DNA of 64,000 nt from Alligator mississippiensis (GCF_030867095.1 NC_081824.1:144179433-144243432); one strand, 5' to 3'; positions 21,211-32,996 are shown, numbered from the stretch's first letter. Made by a program: numbers and translations. The notes: generated by a model from the letters alone, not told the origin.

Positions 21211-23404
21211 GTAAGATACAAGGAACACAGAAAGAAGAGAAAATTCAAAGGAGAGAGAAATCAAAGGAGAGGAAATTCTTCCCACCAACACAGTGGCTTG
21301 TTTTGCCTAGATATCAGAATGTTTTAGAAATAATCTAGGAGAAAGCAACTGTCCTGAGATAGGAAAAAATGAAAAAACCCCAAAGCACCCTCACTTCCTT
21401 CATATTTTCCAAAAATTCTTGGGATATAATTGGATTAAAATTACTCCTGCCCTTCAACCATAGACCCTATTTATCTGTTGATGGCTTCTCTTGTCCTCTT
21501 TTGCTGATCTGCCCTTTTTCCTTGTCTCATAGTTTTATTTCCTCTCCCCACCCCTTCCTCTTACTGCTATTGGGCTGGGTTCCATAGCTGGCAGCAGAAG
21601 AAGTACAGAAAACAAGAGGGAGATAGGGTAAAGGGAGTTGTCTACCAGGTTGTAGTCCCCCCTTCAGAGGTTTCAGTACCAGCTCCCACATTTATGGAAC
21701 ATACCTACCCCAGAAGCAAGGCAAGGCACCTGCTCCTGTCATCCATCACACCTTCACCCTTTGTCCCTTTCTCTGTTGTATCTATGAGTATTACTGGTCC
21801 TGGGTATGGCTATAGACTGCATGTCACAGAAGGGTCTGGTGGCAACATGGTGGGGCTACCCGTGGCACTACCTGTGGCAGGGTAGTGCATGTAAAATACC
21901 ACGATGTTGTAACCTCCAGAGTAAGGCAAGTAAAGCATGCCTCAAAATCCTAGTCCCCCGTTCCTTATTAGATACTCCTTGGTTGCAGAAAGACTAAGGG
22001 ATATCACCCTGACAGAGAAGTGGCCTCATGGAGGTGTTAGGTAGTCAGCAGCAGTTCTTATCTGTTGCTCTTCAGCAGAAGCTACAATTACCAAGGTACT
22101 AAACGTCTGGACTTGGTCTGGCCTTTGGATTCTGTCTCAATGGTCTAAAGGAAGGGATGGTGAGTCTTGGGCAGCCTCCACTCCTCCATCCTCCTGCCTA
22201 GACGTATGCCTCAAAGGTCTCAGTGTGATGGTCGCAGGACTCTGTACAAGCAGATTCATCAGGCACCTGACTAGACCTCTTATGCATACACCATGATCCA
22301 CAGGATCAGCAGTTGTCTATTACAAGTATCCCTTCTCAGCTGTTTTCTTTTGCTCATTCATTTTACTCTTCTCTAGGCCAATCGCAAACCAGGGAGTCAA
22401 GAAGCAGAATTATAGGATCTTTTGTCTTCTTATTGCAGCCTGCAGCATGGCAGGCTAGTTATCTGCTATACCTCTGAAAAAAACAGTAGTATGCCTGACA
22501 TGGATGAAGTTACTTTAAATTTCCATCTGTGTTAATTGTATAGAAGGTTCATAGAAGAAAGGAGGCAAGGGAGTCAGTTACCTCTATAGTAAAATGCCTC
22601 CAGATTGCATATATCTTTTAAACATTAAAATAACTCCTAAGTCAACTAGGTTATGACACCAAATTCTGATTATTGTTGCTATATTAGAATTACCTTCCCA
22701 AATCTGAACAAACTGTATTTAAAAGAATCCGTTATGATAAGAATATGAGTATTTGCAATAGCACATTAAACTTGGAAAACAAAATAGAAACACATATTAA
22801 AAATCATACAGACAATGCAAATCTAAGTAGATATTAATTCACTTAAAATACTTTCCCATCGTCTCCAGCATTATCAGCTTGGACAACATATAGAAATAGA
22901 ATTATCTCTCTTTGCTTGTGTATTTTATCCAAAGAGGGTGGAGGTACCATATACTTCATATTTTAGATATTTCTGCTATTACAGGGTCATTTTTGAGATC
23001 TTCACTAAGTGGTGGCCATCTAAGGGTCTGTCCACTATAGCTGAGTTTATGTTTTCAGACTAGAGGTTAGAGTCACCATCCTAAAATTTAGATTTTAAAT
23101 TGGGTGTCATTGACAAACTACAAGAATTTGAGCCGTATTTTATACCGGTGAAATTCAGTATGATTCCATTGAAGTCACTGAAACTACAGCAACTTAAACC
23201 AGCTGTGAATCTGATCCATAATGTGTGATTATATTTAATGTAAAGTAAATGTTTTAGTAAATATCAAAATCATTCTCACTACTTCTAAATGTATTTTGTG
23301 AAGAAGTTATTAGTGGGGATTTAGCAGTTTAGCTTCATGTTTAATAATAATCACTATCAATTATTATTGGATAGAAGAAATAAGCACTTCCTGACAGTCT
23401 AAGA

Positions 23405-23735
23405 CAGGGGTGACGTGTAGGGGGTGCACATGGGTGCACGTGCATGCACCCCCTGAGCATGGCAGTACACCCCCTACAAAAAGGTGCTGCTGACACTGTT
23501 GGTGGCGCCTGAGGGCGGTCACTGCTCGCCACCCTGCCACCAAAACCACCAGTGGCATTTGTGGGCAGTCAGCGATCCCCACTGGCCGCCACTACTGCCG
23601 GTGGTGCCTGCAGGTATGACTCCTGCGTGGTGCTCGCCACCCCTGGCTGCTGACAGCGCCGGCGGCGTCTGTGGGAGCTCCCCACTCACCACTCCCACCG
23701 TGCTCCCCCAGCCACCAGGGACATGGGTCGTTCCT
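23405..23735. mobile_element. short GC-rich hAT-like element
   Basis: The element begins caggggtgac and ends gggtcgttcctg. It is flanked by gtctaaga (23397-23404) and gcctaaga (23736-23743), seven of eight identical. Its left part shares the gtgcacccc palindromic block with the element near 1540. Confidence 0.65.
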
Positions 23736-24369
23736 GGCCTAAGACAATTTTAGTACTGATCCATATTCAACATGATTTTTTAAACTATATCATAATATGC
23801 AGTTGATCATAGTTCTTTTGCCAGTGCATATGTGAATAGCTTCATTTTTTAAAATTAGAACACTCTATAAGTGTTGTATTTAAATAAAGCGCAGATAAAA
23901 CAGTCTCTTCTCTGAGGGCTTCTGTGCAGTTTATTTGTAGCTATGGCACTGAATAGAAGAACTCTCTTGAAAAGCTGTTGGACAGAAAAAAAAAAATCAT
24001 TATTATGACTGTTCTCTGATTGCCTCAGTTCCTTCTCAGCCACCTCAGACAGCAAATAAAGCTCACCTTTATATCCTCACTCTAGGTCCTTCATTAGTCG
24101 GGCTCATTATTTTCTTGTAAATAGCTAATTTAGTGCACTACAGGATAGTTTTCTCAGCCCTTCATCAGAACCATCTTGGATCCCAAGCCTTATAGCTCTG
24201 AGTTCTGAGGTTTCAAGAGGTTTGCCTCCTGCCCCTTGGTCATGAGACACTGGACAAGGTGTTGTCTACGCCTTGTGATTCCAGTGTGCAGTTTGCAATG
24301 CTTCTATTCCCTGCACCAGAAGGGAGGCATGTGAGGCCCCAAGTTCAGCAACTCTCCCAGTGCTTAAAG

Positions 24370-24898
24370 CAGAGGTGGGCAAAATGGCGGATCCAGCTAG
24401 TGGCCAGACTCCATTTCCCAACAGCCCCTGCCCACATCACTGTGGCCAGTTTCTGTGGAGACTCGAGCAGCAGGGGGGCCATGACACTGTGGGGCCAGGG
24501 TTTCCATAGAGACCGGCCCCAGCAGCACTGGCAGGGCATGCAGCAGGGCAGGGAGCTGCTTCGGAGTCAGGGCTGGGATCTTGCAGTGGTGGCGGCGTGG
24601 GGCAGAGCCACGATCCACTGCCTGCACATGCCTGCCCAAGGCACGCAGGTAGCAGATCATGGCTCTGCCTCAGCTCTGGACCCTGCTGTCACCACCACAA
24701 GATCCCAGCCCCAGAGCAGCTCCCTGTCCAGCCATGCTGCCCTGCCAGGGCTGCTGGGGCCGGTCTCCATGGAAACCCTGGCTCCATACTGTCACAGCCC
24801 TGCCACTACTGGGGTCTCCATGGAAACCAGCCACAGCAATATGGGCAGGGGCTGCTGGGAAATGGAGTCTGCCGTGGGCCGGACTTTGCCCATCTCTG
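24370..24898. mobile_element. non-autonomous hAT-like element, 529 bp, internally duplicated
   Basis: The termini cagaggtgggcaaa and tttgcccatctctg are inverted repeats. Flanks gcttaaag and gcctaaaa match at six of eight. The interior holds inverted duplicated blocks built on ggtttccatagagaccggcc and ggtctccatggaaacc. This produces overlapping long frames on both strands that are not genes. Confidence 0.75.
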
Positions 24899-25094
24899 GC
24901 CTAAAACCTGACAGTCTGAGGAACCAATGCAAGTATTAAAATCAGCCTCCATGCTCCTCTTAAACAGGACCCAAGATTCATTTTGCCACTCTGGCCTCAA
25001 TGCTGCCTTCTCTCATGAACTCAAGAAAAGAATATTCTTGGTTTTATCCTGGGAACAAATCCTTCATTCAATCACCATTCAGTGACAATCTGTC

Positions 25095-25250
25095 AGTCCT
25101 GAGGCTGCACCAACCACTGGGACTCCTTTGATGTAGTAATAATGTTCCTCCATTCTTCTTGGTCTTTTGCAATCCTTGTACAATCAGTCAGTTTTAATCC
25201 CATCCAGTCTTTGATGTTGGTGGTCCAGCTTGTCCTAGGTCTTCCTTTTC
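25095..25250 (-). mobile_element. LINE reverse-transcriptase C-terminal tail fragment
   Basis: The minus-strand translation GRPRTSWTTNIKDWMGLKLT, followed by KDQEEWRNII, matches the conserved last segment of several non-LTR retrotransposon ORF2 proteins. The clade is not resolved, but it differs from CR1. Only this short piece is visible. Confidence 0.6.
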
Positions 25251-26748
25251 TCTTAGTGACACTAGTACCTTTTAAGTCAAAAATGGCAAAAAAAGACTAG
25301 AATAGCACAGTGAATTAAGGCGTGTGATGGGGTCTATGGGCCTCACCTGGGGTTGCCCAGGAAACAGCTAGGCAATAGGCCACTGTCCAGTCAGGACATA
25401 AATCCTGCTATGACTAAATGAAAACGGCCAGGCAAGAAGTCACAAGATAATTTAGCAAGATAGCCTGTTTCCACCTAATTGACATCTCAAAGACCAGAGG
25501 CTGGGAAAGTCATGCGGCCCAGAGAGGAGAATTGTAGGGAAAACTCCTCAAGTTACAAAATGTTCCAAGGAGAGCTTCAGCTCGAAGGGCAAGTTTGGAT
25601 TCTGTTGGAGGGAATAGCAAATACACTCCCATTGCAAAGTAGGGCCAAAGCACTAGAGACTGATCTGCATGCCATCCAGAAGCTGACTCTGCCTTAATCT
25701 AGTCAAGGATATCTGACTGTCTCTCTCTTCATCCCTATTGGTATCCAAAAGAGCAGATGGGATATCATGTCCTAGCTGATGGGCATCAGTATCTGCTACA
25801 GCATTCTTCAGGCTAGTTCCATTTTGGCATCTCCAGCACAGCAGAGAAATGGGGGGGCCAATAAATTGTCTCACTCTGCAGCTCTAACACAGTTCAATGC
25901 AAATTGGACATCAGGAAAGCATTGTTGCTCATCTTGCAATGCTTTTGGTGACTATAGTGTTGTCTTGAAAAAATGGTTGGCCAAGGAACAAAAAAAAAGC
26001 ACTTAAGACTCTGATTACCTTGTCTAGCAGCAGCATAGGTTGCCTCGAACAGTAATGGAAGTCCATAAGAAAGGGTGGTTCTCGGCATATTTGTGGTCTC
26101 AGACTTGAATCCAAAGGAACAAAGAATTAAAAAAAAATGATTCTGCCCCTACACTTTCCTGTTTGCGCACATCCAAGTTTACTTCTGATGATGAAACCTG
26201 TCCTGGGAAGAAACTGTATGTAAGGAATGGCACCATCGTTTCTTCAAGGAGACATTCCATCCCCCGTCCTCCCCCAAGGGAGACTAATCATGTTCTGCAA
26301 ACTATCACAATGTAGTTCTGTGTAGTGAAGGTAGGCATAAGTTTCATATGTAGTGGCTGTATTCCAGTTGCAGAAAATGTCTCTAAATGTTGGCCCTGCT
26401 ACACATTCAAATTAAAACTGGATAGAAACCAGCTATGAAGTTGTTACACATTTTCAAGTACTAACTTTGTGGCTGCTTAGCTCTTTTTTACAGCAAGATA
26501 GTCATTATTATGGTGTGGTGATTACTTTGCAAGTGTGGCTGCTCTAAATTTATTTCATGATTAACCAATTAATTGCATAATATATGTAATGTGTAGTAGG
26601 AATCTTAGGGACCAAGTTCAGTAGGGATTTCTAGACTTTGCCCTCATTGATTTTTGAGGGACTATTTGAGATAGAGACTGGGCTATGCAATAATGGCTGT
26701 AATAACAGCCCCCTGGGCCCCAATGGAGCACATGTTAAAGCTGTACAT
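25251..26748. other. intergenic DNA, no gene seen
   Basis: The stretch has mixed composition with several 60-75-codon frames on both strands but no paired splice signals or recognisable domains. Confidence 0.4.
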
Positions 26749-26832
26749 CAGTGGTTCTTAAACTTTATGGACACAAGGCACCTCTCTATAACTTTTGTGC
26801 ATCACCATGCCCCTTTATAAATCCATAGTGCA
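26749..26832 (+). repeat. left end of a Charlie-type hAT element
   Basis: The segment cagtggttcttaaactttat followed by ggacacaaggcacc is the typical start of such elements. The right end is missing. Confidence 0.45.
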
Positions 26833-26885
26833 TCCTCACTTTGAATACTGTGCCCAGTTCTGGTCCCCACACCTCAAAAAGAATA

Positions 26886-27446
26886 CAGGCAGTCCTTGGA
26901 CTTACGGCACAATTGGTTCCCGAAAGCTGTGTCTTAGGTCAAAGCATTGTAACTTGGAACCAGTTTTCTCATAAGAAACAGTGTTGGTTCCTGAACCAAG
27001 GCCTGATACCCAATTTTCACTAAAAATACCCTAGAATTTTGTACTCGACCAATTATAGATGAGTAATATAGCTACATTAATGTATTTAAATTGTAAATAG
27101 CAATCCTATTGATTTGGAAGAACTTCATTGAAGTGACTTTGCTGGATTTTTTGAAGAGGTCTTGGTTGGACTTTTTACAGGGTTCTTGGCTGGAGTCTTC
27201 TCAGGAGTCTTGGCTGCAGGTTTTTCTGGAGTCTTGCCTGCTTTCTTAAAGAAAGTGTCCAAGGAAGTTTGGACAGATGTTCTCCGGGGAGAGGAGCGAC
27301 GCAGCAAACTTGTTCGCTGGGATGGCAACGCATCGGATCAAGTGTTGTAAAGTCGAAAGAGGTCAGAAAGTTGAAACAGGGTGTCAATTTATAAACACTG
27401 TAAGCATGAAACGTTGTAACTTGAAACCTAAGTCAAGGACTACCTG
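26886..27446 (-). mobile_element. pogo/Tigger-like DNA transposon, internally deleted, 561 bp
   Basis: The ends caggcagtccttggactta and taagtcaaggactacctg are inverted repeats and are flanked by duplicated TA, as in Tc1/mariner-pogo elements. A minus-strand frame (27125-27328) keeps a transposase-tail-like stretch: QTSLDTFFKK followed by Lys-Thr-Pro repeats. Most of the transposase is deleted. Confidence 0.75.
27125..27328 (-). pseudogene. C-terminal remnant of a pogo-like transposase with PIP-box-like motif
   Basis: Of 67 codons, residues 20-27 (nt 27248-27271) read QTSLDTFF, fitting the PCNA-interaction consensus Q-x-x-(I/L/M)-x-x-F-F and followed by KK. Next comes a repetitive tail of short KTPEKTPAK-like units encoded by imperfect 12-15-bp repeats. 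A PCNA-binding motif in the tail of the Drosophila pogo transposase has been reported, as I recall, which supports the assignment. DNA-binding and DDE catalytic regions are absent, so this copy is not active. Confidence 0.55.
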
Positions 27447-27719
27447 TATAGAAGAACCAGAGCAAGTCCACAAAATGGCAGAGCTCCAGGCTGCTTGGGG
27501 TCCCCTGCCCCACATGCACCTCACCCTGCCCCCACACTGGGGGGCATGAGAAGATTGATCCAAATCCTAAATGGCAAAGAGGAAGTAAATAGAGACTTAT
27601 AATTTACTACCTCACAGTACAAAACCTAGCGCTCACAAAATAACTGACTGCAACCAGGAAAGTTTCCCATATCGCTCTCCTTCGAAGGAGAATCGCTCTG
27701 CAAAGTTTGCTCAGGACCT

Positions 27720-28440
27720 CACCCCACTTTTGGGTCCCGATCCCCTGGTTGAGAAACCGGCCCGGATAGTCTTGCAAGATCCCTTCCCCGCCGAGAGCCT
27801 AGGCGGGGTGCTGCACCCAGGCCAGGTCGCGGGCTCCCTCCTCCTCCCCCTTTCCGCGCTCCCGGCCCCGGGCCCCGCCACCCCTCCGGACTCAGCCCGC
27901 TGCTGGGCGCGGAGGCGGCAGCCCTGCATTGCACGGCGAGAGCGGGGGCGATTGTGGGCGGGGATTTTGCCTTGCATCACCCCCAAACCCTGGCATCGCC
28001 CCCCCCCGCCCCCGCGCGGGATCCCGCGGCTGGCGCGTGCCCAGCTGTTGCCAAGGGCAGCCGGACGCGCCGCGCGGGGCTGCCCAGCGCTCCCGGGCTC
28101 CTGCCTGCCAGGTGAGTGCGGGCGAGCCGGGGGTCGCTCCTGCCCAGCCCCGCTGCCCCGAATGCCAGCAACGCCCCCCCGGGCAGCAGTCCGCTCCCCG
28201 CGCGGCATCGCCCCCGCCCCCCGCCTCTCCAGCAGCGGAAGCGTGGGGTCCGCCTCACACCCTCTGGGAGAGTGAGGGGCACCTGGCTTTCCTCTGCCCG
28301 CAGCTTTTGCCCCCCTTTCGAGGTCCTGAGAGGGCAGCGGGGGCTGCTGGGGGCAGCCAGCCTGGGGGGTGGGGACGGCGGGATGCAGGGGGAGGTGTGT
28401 GGGGTCCTAAGGAACTCGCCTGGAAGGGGTGTCCAGGGGG
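27720..28440 (+). promoter_or_regulatory. CpG island, likely promoter of the TCP10-like gene
   Basis: This is an abrupt GC- and CpG-rich block with several GGGCGG/CCCGCC-type boxes in an otherwise CpG-poor window. It contains a consensus splice donor on the plus strand at 28112. Open frames on both strands reflect GC content, not protein. It precedes a plus-strand gene that otherwise lacks a visible promoter. Confidence 0.7.
27950..28111 (+). other. candidate non-coding first exon of the TCP10-like gene
   Basis: The donor gccag/gtgagt at 28111/28112 is close to consensus and lies within the CpG island. The start point is a guess. The next strong acceptor before the first in-frame ATG is at 36700, implying an intron of about 8.6 kb. 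Confidence 0.4.
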
Positions 28441-28663
28441 CACCTTAGTCCACCTTGCCCCACTAGCTAAGGCAGGGTTGTTCCTAGACAAACTGTTGTG
28501 TACAACCCAGAAACTACCCTCTGGCCGGACACAACAGAAGGTGTAAACAGTGCCTTAACCTGCGGCAAGGGAAACAGAGGCCCCGGGTTAACCAATGTCA
28601 TTCAGAACAAGGCTGGATGGGACCTGCAGAGGGCATCTAATCCAAGCCCCTGCCTGAGGTAGG

Positions 28664-28794
28664 CAGCTAGGCTGGATGCCCACAAGGCTGGATAGGCATC
28701 TGGCTGGGGTCATCTGACCCCACTGCTCTTCCCTGCCTAGGCAGGGGGTCGATGATCTGTTGAGGTCCCTTCCGACCCTGGCATCTATGAATCT
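28664..28794 (+). mobile_element. CR1 3'-tail insertion with 9-bp target duplication
   Basis: The segment reads as a CR1 3' end (catctggctggggtcatctg, gatgatctgttgaggtccct, ending catctatgaatct). The 9-mer tgaggtagg occurs at 28655-28663 and 28795-28803. It interrupts a unit of the tandem array. Confidence 0.65.
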
Positions 28795-28931
28795 TGAGGT
28801 AGGATTGTCCCTATCCAAACTCTCCTATTCAAGCCATAAATTCTTTGGAAAAGTATCCTCAAGCCTGACACCACACAAGGCATCACGTCCTAACCCACCA
28901 CAGATAAAGCAAAGGACACAGTATCACAGAG

Positions 28932-29220
28932 CAGAGGTTCTCAAACTGTGGTCCGCAGACCACCGCTGGTCTGCGAGCTCCATCCAGGTGGTCCGCAGAA
29001 CGGTGACCTAAGGCTAAAGCTGACAGACATTACACCCGACTTCCCAGAACTGTTCAAAAAACCAGGCACATCCATCACATTAGAAAGGCAAGACTACTGA
29101 TATTAAAATATGAGTTGCGTGCTTTGATTTGTAGAACAAAAAAAAGTTCATTAAGTGGTCCACTGAGACCTTCAGCCATTTTCAAGTGGTCTGCCAAAAA
29201 AAAAAGGTTGAGGACCACTG
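28932..29220. mobile_element. hAT-Charlie-like element, 289 bp
   Basis: The element starts cagaggttctcaaactgtgg and ends aaaggttgaggaccactg, with flanking tcacagag and tcacagaa (seven of eight). It is inserted at a unit start of the tandem array. Confidence 0.85.
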
Positions 29221-29346
29221 TCACAGAACAGGGCTGGAAGGGACCTCCAGAGGGTATCTAATCCAAACCCCTGCCTGAGGTAGGATTGTCCCTGGCCAAA
29301 CTGTCCCATATAAGCCATAAACTTTTTGGAAAAGTACCTTCAAGCC

Positions 29347-29527
29347 CAGGGCTTGAATTACATTTTGACTCTTGAGTGGGGTCTTCAAAAAAAATTAAAC
29401 CAGTTCATTAATTAACAAGTTCAGCTAAGTGAAGGAGCAATCCAATTGGAGACCTCCTCCCAGGTTATGGTTTTCAAATCTTATGGGGGGAGGGCTCTCC
29501 ACAAGCTCCCCCTTAATTTGCACTCTG
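29347..29527. mobile_element. short hAT-like element, 181 bp
   Basis: The termini cagggcttgaattaca and ccttaatttgcactctg are imperfect inverted repeats. Flanks ttcaagcc and ctcaagcc agree at seven of eight. It lies inside the same array. Confidence 0.75.
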
Positions 29528-30828
29528 CTCAAGCCTGACACAACACAAGATATAACACTCTAACTGGCTATGGATAAAATAGAGGACCCATGTTAACCAA
29601 TGTCATAGAGAACAGGGCTGGAAAGGACCTCCAGAGGGCATCTAATCCAAGCCCCTTCCTGAGGTAGGATTGTCCCTAGACAAACTGTCCCATACAAGCT
29701 ATAAACTCTTTAGAAAAGTACCCTTACACCTGACAAGACAAGGTATAACACCCTAACCAGCCACAGTTAAAGCAGAGGACCCAATGTCAAAGAGAACAGG
29801 ACTGGAAGGGACCTCTAGAGGGCATGTTGTCCAACCCCCTGCTTGAGACAGGATGAGCCCTATCCAAACCATCCTATACAAATCCATAATCTAAACGAAG
29901 TAAAGTCTAAGTAAATCTAAGTAAGGTCTACCATCAACCCTGACACGCCACAGGCCTAACCCCCTAGCCTGCCATAAGTAAAGCAGGGGAACCTCGGCAG
30001 CCAATGTCCTGCTACTATGAAAACTTGTCAATATAGGCTCAAGAGATCCCAGGGAGAAGGCCATGTCCCTGCCACTGCAGAGGAAGGCATCATCACATAT
30101 AACATAACACGTATTTAACGCAACACATAGAACACAACACATATTTTTCTCCTGTTAAAAGGAAACTAGAAGCTTTACTAGTAGGCCAGGGGGCTTGGGC
30201 TGTGCGATTTGGTTTAAGATGGAAGCAAAAACAAACAGAACTTCATTGGAATGAGTTCAGAAACAATCTGCAGGGCCAAGGAATGAAAGCTTCCTGACCA
30301 AGAGCAGCAAGCAGACAGTAGCATGGCAGGACAAAGGTTGGTTTGATTGGTGGAACATCAGTTTCATTAAAAGAAGAGAGGGTGGCTAACACAGGTGGAA
30401 TGAAGAGTTGAAAAAGGATCAGGTAATGAGCCATGAAGTCAATTGAGTCCCTCCATGCTGCCTGACTAGAAATGCTGCTGCTGCCAGGAGGTTGATTTGA
30501 AACTCTGAGCAGAGCAGGAATCAAAAAGGGGCTGCCAGTGCACCCCTGGCATCTGCCACTGCAGCCAGATATTCTTGCCCCTCTGCTCAGGGTCAGACCC
30601 ATTGCCCCATCTGGGGTCAGGAAGGATTGCTGCCCATGGTCAGACTGGTACAGGTTGCAGGGGGCTTTGCCTCCCTCTGTAGCAGTGGGCATGGCCTTGT
30701 TCCTTGAATCTCTGGAGCGTATCTTGAAAACCATGGCAACTGCAGGATGTAGGTTTCCTGCCTTACCTGTGGCAGGTAGGGTGTTATGTCTTGTGCTTGT
30801 TTCAGGATTGACTGTGTACTTTTGGTAA

Positions 30829-31367
30829 TAGGGCTGACCACTTTTGGTCTATAGGCTGGATGAGTGACCAGGGCCAGTGTAGGCTGGGGCCTTGCACCGC
30901 CCCCTCCCTGCCCTGTCCACCAGAATTGGGCCCTGGGGGCCCAGTGTTGTCTCCTGCTGCCTCCCCATGCCCTGGGATTGAGTCCCAGAACCCAGATGCC
31001 ATCCATACCCACTGGGATTGGGGCCCTGGGGCTTGGCATTGCTCCCTTCCCCCTGCCATCTGCTAAGATTGGAGCTTTAAGGCTTGGTGTTCAGCCCTGC
31101 TCACTGGAATTGGGGCCCTGGGGCCCAGCACTGCTCCCTCCCAGCCCTGTCATATTGTGACTGAGGTCTGGGGCCCAGCACTGTCGTTGTCTGGCCTTGC
31201 ACTTCGGGATCTGGCACCCTGTCCAGCACACAGGGCCTGGGGCTCCCCATGGGTTGGGAAATGTGACTCTCCTGCCGCCAAATTTCCAGATTTGTGGGGA
31301 GCCCTGCAGGCCAGATAACATGAGGCCACAGGCCAAACCTGGCCAGCCTCAGGGTTGAGCACCTCTG
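30829..31367. mobile_element. non-autonomous hAT-like element, GC-rich
   Basis: The left end tagggctgaccacttttggt and right end gttgagcacctctg match the 10269-10775 family. The interior shares ccgccaaatttccaga and gggcccag repeats. No clear target duplication remains. Confidence 0.5.
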
Positions 31368-31394
31368 GGTTAGTCAATGAATTTGCATAGGATG

Positions 31395-31481
31395 GTTAAG
31401 ATAGGGATGATCCTGCCTCAGGCAGGGGTTGGACTAAATATCCTGTGGAGGTCCCTTCCAGCCCCACTTCTCTATGATTCT
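31395..31481 (+). repeat. CR1 3'-tail fragment
   Basis: The segment gatcctgcctcaggcagggg, followed by ttggactaaatatcctgtgg and tctatgattct, is a CR1 3' end. Confidence 0.75.
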
Positions 31482-31674
31482 AGAGTTTAAATATATGTAT
31501 CCATTCATTCCTGTAAAATTATTAGAAAATTAAAGTAAATGCATATTGTACCATGGGAATTCCAGAGTATAATGGTGTGGGGGGAGGCAATAAAAAAGTT
31601 ACCAGTCCTCAAAACAATTTTTACCTTAAAATTCCTGAACACTTAGTAACAGTCCATAAATATCAGTGAAGGAA

Positions 31675-32345
31675 GCATCTGCTACAATGCGTAATCCTGA
31701 TACTACAATTAAAATAAATACAAAGGTCCATCCCTTCCCCTCCCATTCCCCACTCCTCAGTCTGCCGCAGCCAGGCTGTCCCAGGGAGCTCCTTCCTGCC
31801 GATTCCAGCTGGGCTGCATGGGGGTTGGACTCAGTTTAGGACTGTGGCAGCGATAGTAGGCAAGCAGGTTCCTCCTCTCTGCCTGCTGTCCCTGGAAGCA
31901 GGCAGAGGGAGGGGGAATGTGTAGGTCTGCTGCTGCAATCCCAGGTGAGCACAGCCCCTTAGCAGTCCAGCTGCAGCGGAACAGAAGCTCCCCTCATCTC
32001 CAAGCACTAGGGATCCTGGCAGCTGCAGGAGGAGAAGTGGGGAATGGGAGGGGAGAGGATGTGCCTCTAAGTACAGAGAGGAAGAGAGGGAGGGAATTCT
32101 TACCTTTCTCAGGATATAGGCCCTGGGCTGCTTCTCCTGCAGGTTGGCCTGCCTGTCTTGGTGGTGTGGAGGGGAGGCTAGGAGGAGGGGTGCAGCCACA
32201 CCTGCAACACCAGTTGCTGCCACTGCACTCACTTTGCATTTCTAGCAATTGCCAACTTAAAATCTTGATTACCTGGCAGCATTCTAAAAAATTGGGTAAA
32301 TAAGTTTCTGCTACAATGCACAGAGCTGACACTAAAATCACTTAG
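31675..32345. repeat. GC-rich segment between imperfect direct repeats
   Basis: The phrase tctgctacaatgc recurs at about 31677 and 32308 with similar context, bracketing a GC-rich stretch with long but unsupported frames on both strands. It is possibly a decayed mobile element. Confidence 0.3.
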
Positions 32346-32937
32346 GGGCCCCTTTTAGGGACAGAATTTTTATGAGTGATCTGAGATCAGGAGAAAGCAA
32401 AACTATGTTGTGTCCCCATGCATGTAAAATAGCTAACTTGGGGTTTTGTCAATATTGGTATATCCAGAGGCATGTGAAATTTCATAAATTGGGTAATGCA
32501 TTTTAAAATAAAATCTGCTGAAAGAGCAGGATGAAATTACAGTCAGACTTCTGAACTGACCATTTTATTTCTTATCTCTTCAAAAAAGACCCTTCTGCAC
32601 AAGTGTTTCAGCTTTAGTTAAAGCAGAAAAAAATGGAAAGATCAGATTTGCACGATCTCAGTTATCAGACTTTATTTATCAAAAGTCACAATAATGAACC
32701 CATCTTAAAAGCAACATCAATAAACAATGGCTCTAACATCTATTTTAGCAGTGCTTTTTAGTTTGTCTGAAGGTCATACCATTGCTAATGTAAGCAAGCT
32801 TGACATCTGTGGAAGTCCATTTTTATTTAGCCTGTCTGAATTGTGAATTGTGAAGCTAAGGGTTTTTACGGTATCAGTGACAAACCTGTTCTATTTTCAT
32901 TCACATTAAAACACTACTAGATTAGAGAGAACCTTTT

Positions 32938-32996
32938 TTTGAGGGTTGGACTTGATGAGCCTGGAGACCCCTTCAAACTCTATGATTTTATGAAAA
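32938..32996 (+). repeat. CR1 3'-tail fragment
   Basis: The segment gagggttggacttgatgagc, then ccccttcaaactctatgatt, is a CR1 3' terminus. Confidence 0.6.

Larger units (their letters stand above)
26833..27475 (+). mobile_element. CR1 LINE fragment split by a pogo-like insertion
   Basis: Before the insertion the plus strand reads HPHFEYCAQFWSPHLKK, a CR1 ORF2 motif. After the insertion, gaagaaccagagcaagtcca continues the CR1 sequence. The break is the TA dinucleotide at 26884-26885 / 27447-27448. Confidence 0.6.
28598..30010 (-). repeat. tandem array of about 185-193-bp CR1-3'-like units, broken by three insertions
   Basis: Unit starts (gaacagggctggaagggacc and variants) lie at about 28598, 28924/29221, 29603 and 29787, with a partial unit upstream. 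Each unit continues with ctaatccaagcccctgcctg and aggattgtccct. Removing a CR1 tail (28664-28794) and two hAT elements (28932-29220, 29347-29527), each with one duplication copy, restores spacings of about 186, 193 and 184. Confidence 0.75.

Noticed and set aside
24259-24939. 226-codon plus-strand frame
   Set aside because: It spans a hAT-like element with duplicated inner blocks and opens on both strands in parallel.
27711-28546. Long frames on both strands (165-205 codons)
   Set aside because: They coincide with the CpG island; several mutually exclusive frames are open because of GC content, with Pro/Arg/Gly-rich translations and no recognisable domain.
28598-30010. CRISPR-like array
   Set aside because: This is a eukaryotic locus; units are adjacent long repeats without unique spacers and resemble CR1 3' ends.
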